Shown piece by piece: positions 23,646 through 32,080 of a stretch of DNA of 32,202 bases. The notes beneath the pieces were generated by a model. It was not told the DNA's origin, ran no database searches, and saw only the letters and a list, made by a program, of their open reading frames with translations. The DNA is from JBFXJF01 sp050175155. GTDB lineage: Bacteria; Bacillota; Bacilli; Tepidibacillales; Tepidibacillaceae. Numbering within the stretch: the stretch's first letter is position 1; each line of letters begins with the position of its first letter. The position numbers and the translations under genes were made by a program. The stretch spans positions 1-32,202 of the forward strand of contig JBFXJF010000026.1 of the NCBI GenBank assembly GCA_050175155.1. The letters are read 5' to 3'.

Positions 23646-24895
23646 GGTTGATTTTTCATCCCTTCAATGCTTGAAATATATATATTATAATATCTATTAA
23701 TCGAGGTTTCTCTGCTAAAATTGGCAGTTGCATAATTTACACAATATTCTCTATAGAATCCTTTACCTTTTTTTGAGATTTTTTCTATTGCTTTTAATAA
23801 TTCTTCAACTGATTCAGATTTTATAGTCTCTCCACATCGATCTCCTACTAATTCTGGTAAAGCACTAACATCTTTAACAATCACTGGTGTTCCACACGCA
23901 AGTGATTCAGCAATTGTTTTTCCGAAAGATTCGGCTTTGGACAAAGATAAATATATGTCTGCAGCACTGTAGAGCTTTGCGAGTTCAATTTGATTTTTTG
24001 TGTATTTTATGTTGATAATCTTAGAGGATAATTTAATACCCCTATCCATATTACCCACCAATACAAGTGTGTATCTATCATCAATAACATCTGACAAATC
24101 ATTCCATTTTTCGATGCCTTTGTTTATTGACCATTTCCCGCTTACACCTAGTATTACAATTTTATTTTCAGGTATATTATATTTTGTTTTCAATCTTATA
24201 TCATAATCATATTTGAAAATAGATAAATCTATCCAATTATAAACGTATGTAATTTTATCACCTAATAAGGGCGATTTTTGCGCTTCATTCATTATCCATT
24301 TTGATACGCCAATAAAAGTAATATTATTTACGAAATAAAATTTCTTCTTATCATTAAAAATTTTGCTTGTTCTATCAAAGAATAAACTTTTAGGATAATC
24401 ATGGACTTTTGGACAATGAGAACATTCTGTTTGCCACTTGTTACAACTTACGTCAATATAATGTGCGCACTTACCAGTAAATGCCCAACAATCATGGAGG
24501 GTGTAAACAATCGGAATATTATTCTTACTCAAGTAACTATATAAAACTTTCAAATTTATATAGTTCCCATGGAGATTGTTTATATGCACTAAATCTGGAG
24601 AAAATCGTGATAATATTTTTGTAAATTTCTTTGTTGCAAAATATGAGAAATATCCCTGTAAACCCGTCAATCTAGATAGTAAATTATGTATCTTTGACCC
24701 CAAAAATGTAACAATCTTATAAGAATTCTCATATGAAGTTGTTCCATATCCATAAGCAATTAACGTTTCAATACCATGATGTTTAATTGATTCTGCCAAT
24801 TCTAAAACATTTCTGCCTGTACTGCCAACTCCTGAAACAGTATTAATTTGAACAACTTTTAATTTATTTGAATTTGAATTTTCATTCGTATACAT
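23642..24895 (-). CDS. GT4-like glycosyltransferase
   Basis: A 417-residue GT-B enzyme. The N-terminal domain has VVQINTVSGVGSTGRNVLEL, DLVHINNLHGNYINL and YTLHDCWAFTGKCAHY followed by a Cys-rich CNKWQTECSHCPKV segment seen in a known GT4 sub-group. The C-terminal domain has ILGVSGKWSINKG, YTLVLVG and the E-x7-E motif in AESFGKTIAESLACGTPVIV. Four clustered Cys might bind a metal or simply be structural. AAGGTG precedes the ATG. It is in the middle of a run of three consecutive GT-B genes. Confidence 0.87.
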   Translation of the reverse strand: MYTNENSNSNKLKVVQINTVSGVGSTGRNVLELAESIKHHGIETLIAYGYGTTSYENSYKIVTFLGSKIHNLLSRLTGLQGYFSYFATKKFTKILSRFSPDLVHINNLHGNYINLKVLYSYLSKNNIPIVYTLHDCWAFTGKCAHYIDVSCNKWQTECSHCPKVHDYPKSLFFDRTSKIFNDKKKFYFVNNITFIGVSKWIMNEAQKSPLLGDKITYVYNWIDLSIFKYDYDIRLKTKYNIPENKIVILGVSGKWSINKGIEKWNDLSDVIDDRYTLVLVGNMDRGIKLSSKIINIKYTKNQIELAKLYSAADIYLSLSKAESFGKTIAESLACGTPVIVKDVSALPELVGDRCGETIKSESVEELLKAIEKISKKGKGFYREYCVNYATANFSRETSINRYYNIYISSIEGMKNQP

Positions 24896-24904
24896 AAATT
24901 CACC

Positions 24905-26185
24905 TTATATTATTTCTTTCAAATCAGAGTAAAGCATATCTTGTATTTTAGTTATATCGTGATTTTTTAGTATAGTGTCTTTTGCATTTATTATATATTC
25001 GCTAATATCATACTTGTTTTTACTTATATTTTCTAAAACATTCAGTATATTATGCTTGTTAGCAATAATCCCTATTTTTTGCTCTTCAATATACTTTATT
25101 GAAGCTAAATCACTAGGTCCGACTGCCAAAATAGGTTTATTACTAGCTAAATAATCCACTATTTTTGTAGAGAATGAAAGTCTTACAGATCCTTTATCCT
25201 TAAGTTTAAATGATTCACAATGTAACAAAAAATCACTTTTATCAAAAATATCAGATAATTTTTCAAAAGGAACAGAGTCATGTATAACAATGTTCTGATG
25301 AATCACAATTAATTTCTTGATTTTTTTGCTAATATATGTTGAAGTGTATATATCTAGAGCAAAGGAGTCTTCGATAATATTAAAGTGCTTAATAGCCTTT
25401 GCAACAAGACCTAAAGTTCTCCATCTACCAGAACATAAATTACCAGTATAAACAAATCTAATTGGTTTGTTTATAACTTGATTAACTAATTGATTTGATA
25501 AATCTTGTATGTTAATACCTTTTCTTAAAATTCTACAATCTTTATGGAGTGATTTTGTATACTCAATTTTTAGCGGTTTGGATATCACATATAAAAACTC
25601 ATTTATTTTTGCGCTTTTTTTGATTTTTTGTCTATTAATTAATCTTTCAATCCAAAAAAATGGATTAATAGAATATTGTTTCATTGAAAAAATATCATCT
25701 GATACATATGATACAACAGGTATTCCCAAATATTTAGCAAGGTGAATTTTAATGTCGTTCATATAATTAGAGTAATAGAATGGCGAAAATATAACATCAG
25801 CTTGAAAATCATCTAAAAACTTGTATAATGCTTCACTCTTCCATAGACCTGTTTTCCAAATTAATGCACGCAACCAATAAATTAATCTCCATTTATGATT
25901 CTTAGCTTTAGAAATCATTTTGGTGACCTCTATTTGCGCAATCTGTAATTCATTCCTATTAATAAATATTTCAGATCCGCTGACAGTTTTAGTAAATATA
26001 CTTCTCAGAATACTTCTCTCATTAATATTGAAATATCTATTTGGCAAGCTTGTATTTGGCATACCATATCCACAATAGATATTTGCGATTTCAATATTAT
26101 TCATTCCTTCAAAAAAATTTGAGTATGTATTTCCAAAACTCGTTTCTTTTGTCCATGGAGTTCTTGATAAAATTAGAATCTTCAT
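24905..26185 (-). CDS. GT-B glycosyltransferase, atypical
   Basis: A 426-residue protein with GT-B features: N-terminal MKILILSRTPWTKETSFGN, DVIFSPFYYSNYM, VVSYVSDDIFSMKQYSINP, then RFVYTGNLCSGRWRTLGLV and SFSTKIVDYLASNKPILAVGPSD, which corresponds to the nucleotide-sugar region, although the classic E-x7-E is not obvious. A family close to GT4 is likely. AGAGGTGAAA precedes the start, and the ATGA at 26182-26185 overlaps the preceding gene by 4 bases. I cannot name the sugar added. Confidence 0.77.
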   Translation of the reverse strand: MKILILSRTPWTKETSFGNTYSNFFEGMNNIEIANIYCGYGMPNTSLPNRYFNINERSILRSIFTKTVSGSEIFINRNELQIAQIEVTKMISKAKNHKWRLIYWLRALIWKTGLWKSEALYKFLDDFQADVIFSPFYYSNYMNDIKIHLAKYLGIPVVSYVSDDIFSMKQYSINPFFWIERLINRQKIKKSAKINEFLYVISKPLKIEYTKSLHKDCRILRKGINIQDLSNQLVNQVINKPIRFVYTGNLCSGRWRTLGLVAKAIKHFNIIEDSFALDIYTSTYISKKIKKLIVIHQNIVIHDSVPFEKLSDIFDKSDFLLHCESFKLKDKGSVRLSFSTKIVDYLASNKPILAVGPSDLASIKYIEEQKIGIIANKHNILNVLENISKNKYDISEYIINAKDTILKNHDITKIQDMLYSDLKEII

Positions 26186-27297
26186 TTTTCACCTCTAGTT
26201 TCAAACAAATTCTCTATTTTTCTAACAGTATTTTCAAGAGTAAGTCCATGAGTCTGAAAAGCCTTTTCTATATCAAAATTTGTAGGTCTTTTTATAAGCG
26301 TCAGCCTTTTAATACTGTCAATCCATTTGTCAATATTTTCAGTTAAATCAAGGAAATCAATATTGCCTAAACCCAAACTCACTTCCTTTGGTACTCCAGT
26401 AGACAATAGGCATGGGCAACCACTAGCTTGCGCCTCAAGAACAACGCTGCCTAACCCTTCGTATTTTGATGGGAAAACAAAAATATCAAAAACTCTCATA
26501 TACACATTTATGTTTGATTGGTTGTTAATTAATAAAACATGCTCATTTAAATCGTTAGTCTGGATTTTATGTCTAACTTCTTCCTTCTCAGTTCCTTCTC
26601 CTATTAAAATCATTTTAAATATAATCCCTTTATTTTTCATTGAAAGTGCAATTCTTAATAAAAAATCGTGGTTTTTCATTTTTTCAAAGCGTCCAACATG
26701 TCCGATAACAAGTTCGTTACTGATATTCAATGATTTTTTTATTTTTACAACTTCACTCTCTTCAGTATTGAAAAATTTTTTATAATTAATAGCGTTTGGA
26801 ATTACATCAAACTTCATTTTACCAAACAAAAATTTACCAGCAGAATTAGATATTGCTACTCTAGATGTAGAAAAATGTTTTACTAATTGTTTTCCAAAAA
26901 ACAAGAGTAATCTATCTATAATTCTATTATTTTCACTCCCCGTGGTCCTGGCATGAACGATTCTAACTGGTATTTTATGTAGATATGATAAAAACATGAG
27001 TATGCCTGAATAATATGATACATGACAATGAATCGCATTGAAATTATTTTGTTTTAAAATAACGTTAATCTGTAATATGTTCTTAAGGAGGCTTTCTCGT
27101 GGAGAAATTACTTTATAAAGTTTTGCTCCAAATGATTCTATTTTATTTTCATAATATTGGTTTTGAAATGACATTGATAGAAAAGAAAATTCATATAAAT
27201 CTTTATTTATATTCTCATAAACATCAATCATTCTTGATTCTGCCCCACCTAGATTAAGCGAGCCAAAAACCTGCAATACTTTATATTTTTTCTTCAT
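26182..27297 (-). CDS. GT4-family glycosyltransferase (EpsF-like)
   Basis: A 371-residue GT-B enzyme with VLQVFGSLNLGGAESRMIDV (the Gly-rich start typical of EpsF-like GT4 members), AIHCHVSYYSGILMFLSYL, VRIVHARTTGSEN, VIPNAINYKKF, IGHVGRFEKMKNHDFLLRI, MILIGEGTEK and FPSKYEGLGSVVLEAQASGCP carrying E-x7-E. Length and motif spacing are standard. The start codon lies inside the last codons of the epimerase gene (17-base overlap), and no strong ribosome binding site is seen, so coupling is probable. Confidence 0.88.
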   Translation of the reverse strand: MKKKYKVLQVFGSLNLGGAESRMIDVYENINKDLYEFSFLSMSFQNQYYENKIESFGAKLYKVISPRESLLKNILQINVILKQNNFNAIHCHVSYYSGILMFLSYLHKIPVRIVHARTTGSENNRIIDRLLLFFGKQLVKHFSTSRVAISNSAGKFLFGKMKFDVIPNAINYKKFFNTEESEVVKIKKSLNISNELVIGHVGRFEKMKNHDFLLRIALSMKNKGIIFKMILIGEGTEKEEVRHKIQTNDLNEHVLLINNQSNINVYMRVFDIFVFPSKYEGLGSVVLEAQASGCPCLLSTGVPKEVSLGLGNIDFLDLTENIDKWIDSIKRLTLIKRPTNFDIEKAFQTHGLTLENTVRKIENLFETRGEK

Positions 27298-28270
27298 AAT
27301 CTTTATTTTTGTGCTTTGAAATTGTTTTTTCCATACCGGACTTAATAAAGCAAACAGTTTTATATTCCAATATGGTTTGCGCTATAGAAATATCAGCGTA
27401 ACTATTTTTTATATCCCCTTTTCTAACATCACCATATATTGGCTTAATATCTTCACTTAATTCTTTACAAAGATAATTATAAATATCCAATATAGCTACT
27501 CTTCCACCAGAAGCTATGTTATACACTTCTCCAGCTAATTCGCTAGAGGCTTTACAAGCTTTTAAATTAGCCTCTATTACATTCTTAATGTAAGTAAAAT
27601 CTCTAATTTGAAGACCATCTCCATTAATAGTTGGTCTTTCATCTTTCAATAGTTGGTTAATCCATTTTGGTATTATTTCAGCATACGAGCCATTTGGATC
27701 TTGTCTTTTTCCAAAAACATTAAAATATCTTAATCCATAAGTATCTAATCCGTGTAGTTTTGTATATAGTTTTGAATATTCTTCATTAACTCCTTTTGCT
27801 AATGCGTATGGGGACAAAAGATTACCTTCTCTGCCTTCAAATTTGGGTAGATTAGGCTCGTCTCCATATACAAAAGAACTAAAAGCGTAAATAAACTTTT
27901 TAACTTTGTTTTGTCTTGCAGTTTCCAACATATTTAATGTCCCTTTAATATTAATATCATGATATAGTAAAGGCATTTCTATACTTCTTGGAGCACTTTC
28001 CCAAGCAACTTGATGCAAAACATAGTCTACATTTTTACATGCGTTATTACATGTTTCATTATCTCTTATATCTCCATTTATAAATTCAAAATTTGGGTGA
28101 TTGATAAAATCATCCATATTCTCTCTTTTGCCAGTCGATAAATTATCTAAGCATCTTGCTTTATATCCTTTATTAATTAAAGTTTCACATAAGTTAGAGC
28201 ATATAAAACCCGCACAACCAGTGACTAAAAATAATGAGTTTTTATCAAATACTACATCTTCGTAAACCAT
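27281..28270 (-). CDS. WbpP/TviC-type UDP-N-acetylhexosamine 4-epimerase
   Basis: A 329-residue SDR epimerase related to WbpP and TviC: YVLHQVAWESAPRSIEMP (VLHQAALGSVPRS in relatives), SSFVYGDEPNLPK, LLSPYALAKGVNEEYS (Tyr155, Lys159), LRYFNVFGKRQDPNGSYAE, IPKWINQLL, NGDGLQIRDFTYI and ADISIAQTILEYK. It would interconvert C4 epimers of UDP-GlcNAc or its uronate. Oddly, the NAD loop reads VTGCAGFICSN, with Cys24 where the third Gly of TGxxGFIG is expected. The C-terminus is also short on the aromatic helix (ends KNKDYEEKI). AGAGGTG precedes the start. It directly follows the WbpO/TviB-type dehydrogenase gene, so the two make a GalNAcA-type donor. Confidence 0.85.
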   Translation of the reverse strand: MVYEDVVFDKNSLFLVTGCAGFICSNLCETLINKGYKARCLDNLSTGKRENMDDFINHPNFEFINGDIRDNETCNNACKNVDYVLHQVAWESAPRSIEMPLLYHDINIKGTLNMLETARQNKVKKFIYAFSSFVYGDEPNLPKFEGREGNLLSPYALAKGVNEEYSKLYTKLHGLDTYGLRYFNVFGKRQDPNGSYAEIIPKWINQLLKDERPTINGDGLQIRDFTYIKNVIEANLKACKASSELAGEVYNIASGGRVAILDIYNYLCKELSEDIKPIYGDVRKGDIKNSYADISIAQTILEYKTVCFIKSGMEKTISKHKNKDYEEKI

Positions 28271-28288
28271 ATGCTAACACCTCTTCGC

Positions 28289-29608
28289 TTATAATCTGAA
28301 ATAAGTATAACCTAATCTTTCATATGTATTTTTATCATAAATTCCCTTAATATCTATAAGAACTCTATTTCCTATTGAATTATTTTTATATAGAATATCA
28401 AAATCATTAACTTCAAAACATTTGAATTCATTATGTCCTACTGCCACAATAATCGCATCCATATCTTTAACTTCATCAAATGGCGTAAAAACAATACCAT
28501 ATTCATGTTTCGCTTCTTCTTGATCAGCTTGCGGGTCATAAATTAGTGGTTCTATTCCATAATCTCTTAATTCATTAACGATATCGATTATTCTTGTATT
28601 CCTTGTATCAGGACAATTTTCCTTAAAAGTAAAACCTAAAATAGCTACTTTAGCATTTTTGACAGACAAATCAGCCTTTATTAATAACTTAATTAAGTTT
28701 TCTACTACATATTTACCCATATCATCGTTTATTCTTCTTCCTGAAAGAATAACTTGTGAATGATATCCTACTTGTTCAGCTTTATAAGTTAAATAATAAG
28801 GATCTACACCAATACAATGTCCACCAACTAAACCTGGAAAGAATTTTAGAAAGTTCCATTTAGTACCAGCTGCTTTTAACACTGCGTTAGTATCAATTCC
28901 TAATTTATTAAAAATTATTGATAATTCATTCATAAAAGCAATATTGATGTCTCTTTGTGAATTTTCAATTACCTTAGCAGCCTCAGCTACTTTTATAGAT
29001 TCCGCTCTATATACACCGGCATCTACTACCAGTTCATATACTTTAGCTATTATATCTAAAGATTCTTCATCCATACCAGAAACTATTTTTATTATCGTTT
29101 CTAATCTATGTACCTTATCTCCTGGATTAATTCTTTCTGGAGAATAACCTACTTTAAAATCAATACCACATTTTAATCCAGATTCTTTTTCTAGTATCGG
29201 AACACAAATATCTACTGTAACTCCAGGATAAACGGTAGATTCATATACTACTATCGATCCTTTAGTAAGGTTTCTTCCTAATGTTTTACTGGCTGATTCA
29301 ATCGGTCTTAAATCAGGTGTGTGATCTTTATTAACGGGTGTAGGAACAGCAACTATATGAAATCTTGCGTCTTTTAATTTTCTTTCATCTGAAGTAAATT
29401 CTACAGTAGTATTTTTAATTACTTCATTACCAACTTCTTTAGTTGGGTCAATACCATTTTTGTACAAATTAATCTTTTCTTGGCTAATATCAAAACCAAT
29501 TACACTTGCTTTTTTAGCAAATGAAACAGCTATTGGCATGCCAACATAACCTAGACCGATTAAAGATATTTTTTCTTCTTTATTTAATATTTTATTATAT
29601 AAATTCAT
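28289..29608 (-). CDS. WbpO/TviB-type UDP-HexNAc 6-dehydrogenase
   Basis: About 439 residues of the UDP-glucose/GDP-mannose dehydrogenase family, of the WbpO/TviB (VipA) type. The N-terminal NAD domain has ISLIGLGYVGMPIAVSFAKK and VAVPTPVNKDHTPDL. The middle has YESTVYPGVT, VGYSPERINPGD, and LVGGHCIGVDPYYLTYKAEQ with the catalytic Cys. The C-terminus has ILGFTFKENCPDTRNTR and DIKGIYDK. It oxidises C6 of UDP-GlcNAc or UDP-GalNAc to the uronate. I prefer ATG 29608 (MNLYNKIL) because GGAGAAAG lies before it. ATG 29623 overlaps the previous stop by 4 bases and is the alternative. It is paired with the epimerase at 27281. Confidence 0.92.
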   Translation of the reverse strand: MNLYNKILNKEEKISLIGLGYVGMPIAVSFAKKASVIGFDISQEKINLYKNGIDPTKEVGNEVIKNTTVEFTSDERKLKDARFHIVAVPTPVNKDHTPDLRPIESASKTLGRNLTKGSIVVYESTVYPGVTVDICVPILEKESGLKCGIDFKVGYSPERINPGDKVHRLETIIKIVSGMDEESLDIIAKVYELVVDAGVYRAESIKVAEAAKVIENSQRDINIAFMNELSIIFNKLGIDTNAVLKAAGTKWNFLKFFPGLVGGHCIGVDPYYLTYKAEQVGYHSQVILSGRRINDDMGKYVVENLIKLLIKADLSVKNAKVAILGFTFKENCPDTRNTRIIDIVNELRDYGIEPLIYDPQADQEEAKHEYGIVFTPFDEVKDMDAIIVAVGHNEFKCFEVNDFDILYKNNSIGNRVLIDIKGIYDKNTYERLGYTYFRL

Positions 29609-29619
29609 ACTTTCTCCAA

Positions 29620-30699
29620 TCATTCAACGACACTTATATATTTTTTTACTACATCATCACGATTAAAATTTTTTTCAATATGTGCTCTTCCGACTATACC
29701 CATTTTTCTTTTCAAATCATATGATAATAGATGAAATTTTTCCATTTGAATGTATAAATCTTCTCCATTTTTAGGTTCAACTGAATAACCGCTTTCGCCT
29801 TCAATAAAAGTTTCTTTACAACCCGGTATATTTGACGCTATCACCGGCCTGCCCACTGCTTGGGCTTCAAGTAGCACGTTTGATAAGCCTTCATGATATG
29901 ATGATAAAACTACAGCCGACGAATCTTCTAATACATTTAAGGTGTTATCTAGATAACCAAGGTATTCTAAAATCCCATTTTTACCTAATTCATCTATTTG
30001 ACTTTGGTAAGATTCTTCATAAAAACCCGCGATTCTTACTTCAAGTTTTTCTTTGTAAATTCCTTTCAACTTTTTTGTAGCATAAATCAACTCATCTATG
30101 CCCTTATCTTTCATAATTCTTCCTAAAAACAAAAATTTGGTTATCTCGCTATTAGGATATTCTTTATATGAAAATTGTTTTAAGTTAACTCCAGAACCAC
30201 TTACAAGTATTGCATTAATTTTATTATGAATGTTCTCTTTAAACCAGTTAAGGTTTTCCTCATTCTGAAAAAAAGCATTATATGGTTTTTTTAAAGCGAA
30301 TCGATACAACATTTTAATTAACTTACTAGTAATCGTTTTTTTGTTTAATTCAGTACCTAATCCTGTAATGGTGGGTATAAATTTTATTTTTATAAATCTA
30401 CTAATCACGCCTACATACAAATTTGGTTTAATTGTATAAGTATAAATATAGTCTGGTTCATAGTCTTTTATAACTTTTCGATATTTATTGATGGTGATAA
30501 ACTCTTTAAAAGGGTTTTTCCCACGTCTATCAATATCATAAAGTTCTACTGTACAACCGATAGATTCAAAATATTTTATTTTATCTCCCGCAGGAGTTAA
30601 TATTTTGATTTCATGTCCAATTGATAAAAGTGTTGTAACAAGCTCTTTTCGAAATAAATACAATGTTATATCTTTATTTACAATAAATAAGATTTTCAT
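29620..30699 (-). CDS. GT4-family glycosyltransferase, PglA-like
   Basis: A 359-residue GT-B enzyme: MKILFIVNKDITLYLFRKEL, IKILTPAGDKIKYFESIG, YIYTYTIKPNLYVGVISRF, TITGLGTELN, VSGSGVNLKQF, FLFLGRIMKDKGIDEL, VRIAGFYEES and SSYHEGLSNVLLEAQAVGRP with E-x7-E. This opening and the TYTIKPN segment are typical of the group that includes Campylobacter PglA and related capsule transferases that add the second sugar to polyprenol-PP-sugar. Its place directly after the initiating transferase (TAATG, 1-base overlap) supports that step. The sugar may be GalNAc-type, but this is inference. Confidence 0.87.
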   Translation of the reverse strand: MKILFIVNKDITLYLFRKELVTTLLSIGHEIKILTPAGDKIKYFESIGCTVELYDIDRRGKNPFKEFITINKYRKVIKDYEPDYIYTYTIKPNLYVGVISRFIKIKFIPTITGLGTELNKKTITSKLIKMLYRFALKKPYNAFFQNEENLNWFKENIHNKINAILVSGSGVNLKQFSYKEYPNSEITKFLFLGRIMKDKGIDELIYATKKLKGIYKEKLEVRIAGFYEESYQSQIDELGKNGILEYLGYLDNTLNVLEDSSAVVLSSYHEGLSNVLLEAQAVGRPVIASNIPGCKETFIEGESGYSVEPKNGEDLYIQMEKFHLLSYDLKRKMGIVGRAHIEKNFNRDDVVKKYISVVE

Positions 30700-31322
30700 T
30701 ATTTATTACTCTCTTTTTGTTTCTTTTCTAATGTCCCAGTACCGCCTTCAATAACCCCATCAGATTTAAATATTTTCTTTAATGTCTTAAAAAAAATCTT
30801 AATATCTAACCATAAATTAATATGTTCTACATAGTATCCATCTAATTTTGCTTTATCCGCTATTAAAAGTGCATCTCTACCATTTATTTGTGCATAACCT
30901 GTTAAACCGGGATATAACTTATTAGCTTGATATTTATCTCTTTCTTCTATTAGATCAAATTGATTCCATAATGCAGGCCTAGGTCCGATTATCGACATAT
31001 CCCCTTTTAAGATATTGATAATCTGCGGTAATTCATCTAAACTGGTTTTTCTTAAAAACTTTCCGATTTTCGTAATCCACTGCTCTGGGTTTTCCAACAT
31101 ATGAGTTGGAGTTTCTTTCGGGGTATCGATTCTCATCGTTCTAAATTTTAAAATATTAAAATGCTTTTTGTTTCTACCTACTCTTTTTTGTTTAAAAAGA
31201 ATCGGTCCTTTAGAGTCTAACTTTATTAAAATCATAATGATTAAATAAAGTGGAGATAAGATAAGTAAGCCTATAAAAGCTAATACAAAGTCATAGAATC
31301 TTTTGAACTTTAAATAAAACAT
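30699..31322 (-). CDS. Initiating sugar-phosphate transferase (PglC-like)
   Basis: A 207-residue monotopic phosphoglycosyl transferase of the bacterial sugar transferase family. The N-terminal FKRFYDFVLAFIGLLILSP membrane hairpin is followed by GPILFKQKRVGRN, FNILKFRTM, TSLDELPQIINILKGDMSI with the catalytic Asp-Glu, IGPRPAL, LYPGLTGYAQINGRD and a final DIKIFFKTLKKIF. It transfers a sugar phosphate to undecaprenyl phosphate and starts the repeat unit. The start is ATG 31322, with GAGGG 5 bases upstream. A longer frame to 31346 would need TTG and is rejected. The short form without the large membrane domain fits PglC/CapM-like enzymes. Confidence 0.93.
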   Translation of the reverse strand: MFYLKFKRFYDFVLAFIGLLILSPLYLIIMILIKLDSKGPILFKQKRVGRNKKHFNILKFRTMRIDTPKETPTHMLENPEQWITKIGKFLRKTSLDELPQIINILKGDMSIIGPRPALWNQFDLIEERDKYQANKLYPGLTGYAQINGRDALLIADKAKLDGYYVEHINLWLDIKIFFKTLKKIFKSDGVIEGGTGTLEKKQKESNK

Positions 31323-31335
31323 AGATACCCTCTTG

Positions 31336-31959
31336 TTAGTTATCAAAGAAATTTATTATTTTCTCTTTGGAATAGTTAATTTCTGCTAATTTATTATTAA
31401 TTGTTTCATGATGCTTATAACTAGAGACTAAGATACCATCATGAGTATATTCTTTAATTTGTTCTTTTCTGATAATCGGTAAATTAACAATGACATTATT
31501 GCTCTTAGATGAATCATCATCTATTACTGCTAATATCTCTAAGGGAATGTTATTATCATCGTTTAAGACTTGCAGCATGATTTCAGCTACTTCTCCTGCG
31601 CCATATAACAAGATTTTTTTAAAGCCTTTATCGATAATTTGATTTAAGAAAGAGATGATATTATCTTTAGCTGATCTATACACATCATAAGAAGATTTTA
31701 AGTACCAAATGTTCAAAAGTTTTCTTCTTTCTTTTCCTAATTTGGTAATTAAATATTCGACCTTCTTTGTACTCTGATATTTTCTTTTTAAATAACCTTT
31801 TTCTTCATAGTTTTCGATGTAAGCATTAATCATGCTTAAAGCAACACCAAGAGTGTTGCTCATATCTCTTTGTGTAATATTGGAATCCTTCTCAATCATA
31901 TCCAGCAGCATGAATTCCTTGTAAAGGGGCGTTAGTTTAAAGAAACCATTATCAGTCAT
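31336..31959 (-). CDS. Winged-helix/Rossmann protein, putative operon regulator
   Basis: A 207-residue protein of two parts. Residues about 8-90 form a winged helix (LLDMIEKDSNITQRDMSNTL and VALSMINAYIENYEEKGYLKRK, with a wing near VEYLITKLG). Residues about 112-205 form a Rossmann-like domain with ILLYGAGEVAEIMLQVL (Gly120, Gly122) and EILAVIDDDSS, resembling the nucleotide-binding N-terminal part of FlaA1/CapD- and PglD-like sugar enzymes. It lacks catalytic motifs and is too short for an epimerase. The simplest reading is a transcription factor that senses a nucleotide sugar or NAD(H). It is the first gene of the operon, with AAGAGGA before the ATG. The inverted repeat at 31989-32005 lies in its own leader. 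Confidence 0.72.
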   Translation of the reverse strand: MTDNGFFKLTPLYKEFMLLDMIEKDSNITQRDMSNTLGVALSMINAYIENYEEKGYLKRKYQSTKKVEYLITKLGKERRKLLNIWYLKSSYDVYRSAKDNIISFLNQIIDKGFKKILLYGAGEVAEIMLQVLNDDNNIPLEILAVIDDDSSKSNNVIVNLPIIRKEQIKEYTHDGILVSSYKHHETINNKLAEINYSKEKIINFFDN

Positions 31960-31988
31960 TGATTGTCCTCTTAAAAATGAACTTTATT

Positions 31989-32005
31989 TGTTCGTTCTAC
32001 GAACA
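31989..32005. promoter_or_regulatory. Inverted-repeat operator in the operon leader
   Basis: TGTTCGT-TCT-ACGAACA is a perfect inverted repeat with 7-base arms and a 3-base spacer. It lies 5-21 bases past the -10-like box of the promoter at 32011-32039, so a dimer bound here would cover the transcription start. The arms suit a dimeric winged-helix protein, and the regulator gene starts 30 bases farther on. Binding by that regulator is inference. Confidence 0.65.
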
Positions 32006-32010
32006 GATAT

Positions 32011-32039
32011 ATTATTTCATACTTTGAACATTATTTCAA
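32011..32039 (-). promoter_or_regulatory. Probable promoter of the polysaccharide operon
   Basis: On the minus strand TTGAAA (32039-32034) and AATAAT (32016-32011) are separated by 17 bases, a reasonable sigma-70-type promoter, with the start expected within the inverted repeat. It drives the regulator gene and, by close spacing, the genes behind it. No other terminator-like structure is evident until 10673. Confidence 0.55.
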
Positions 32040-32080
32040 GAGGTTTTTTTTAGTTTGCTTACTAATTCTCAAAACTGGTA

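Noticed and set aside
31323..31346. Longer N-terminus for the initiating transferase
   Set aside because: It needs a TTG start and overlaps the previous gene, while ATG 31322 has GAGGG at the right distance and gives the normal family N-terminus.
247..31959. Small frames opposite the large genes (for example 6533-6760, 13984-14217, 18645-18953, 26327-26785 on the plus strand)
   Set aside because: They lie antisense within well-supported genes, have no ribosome sites or domain motifs, and reflect AT-rich codon patterns.
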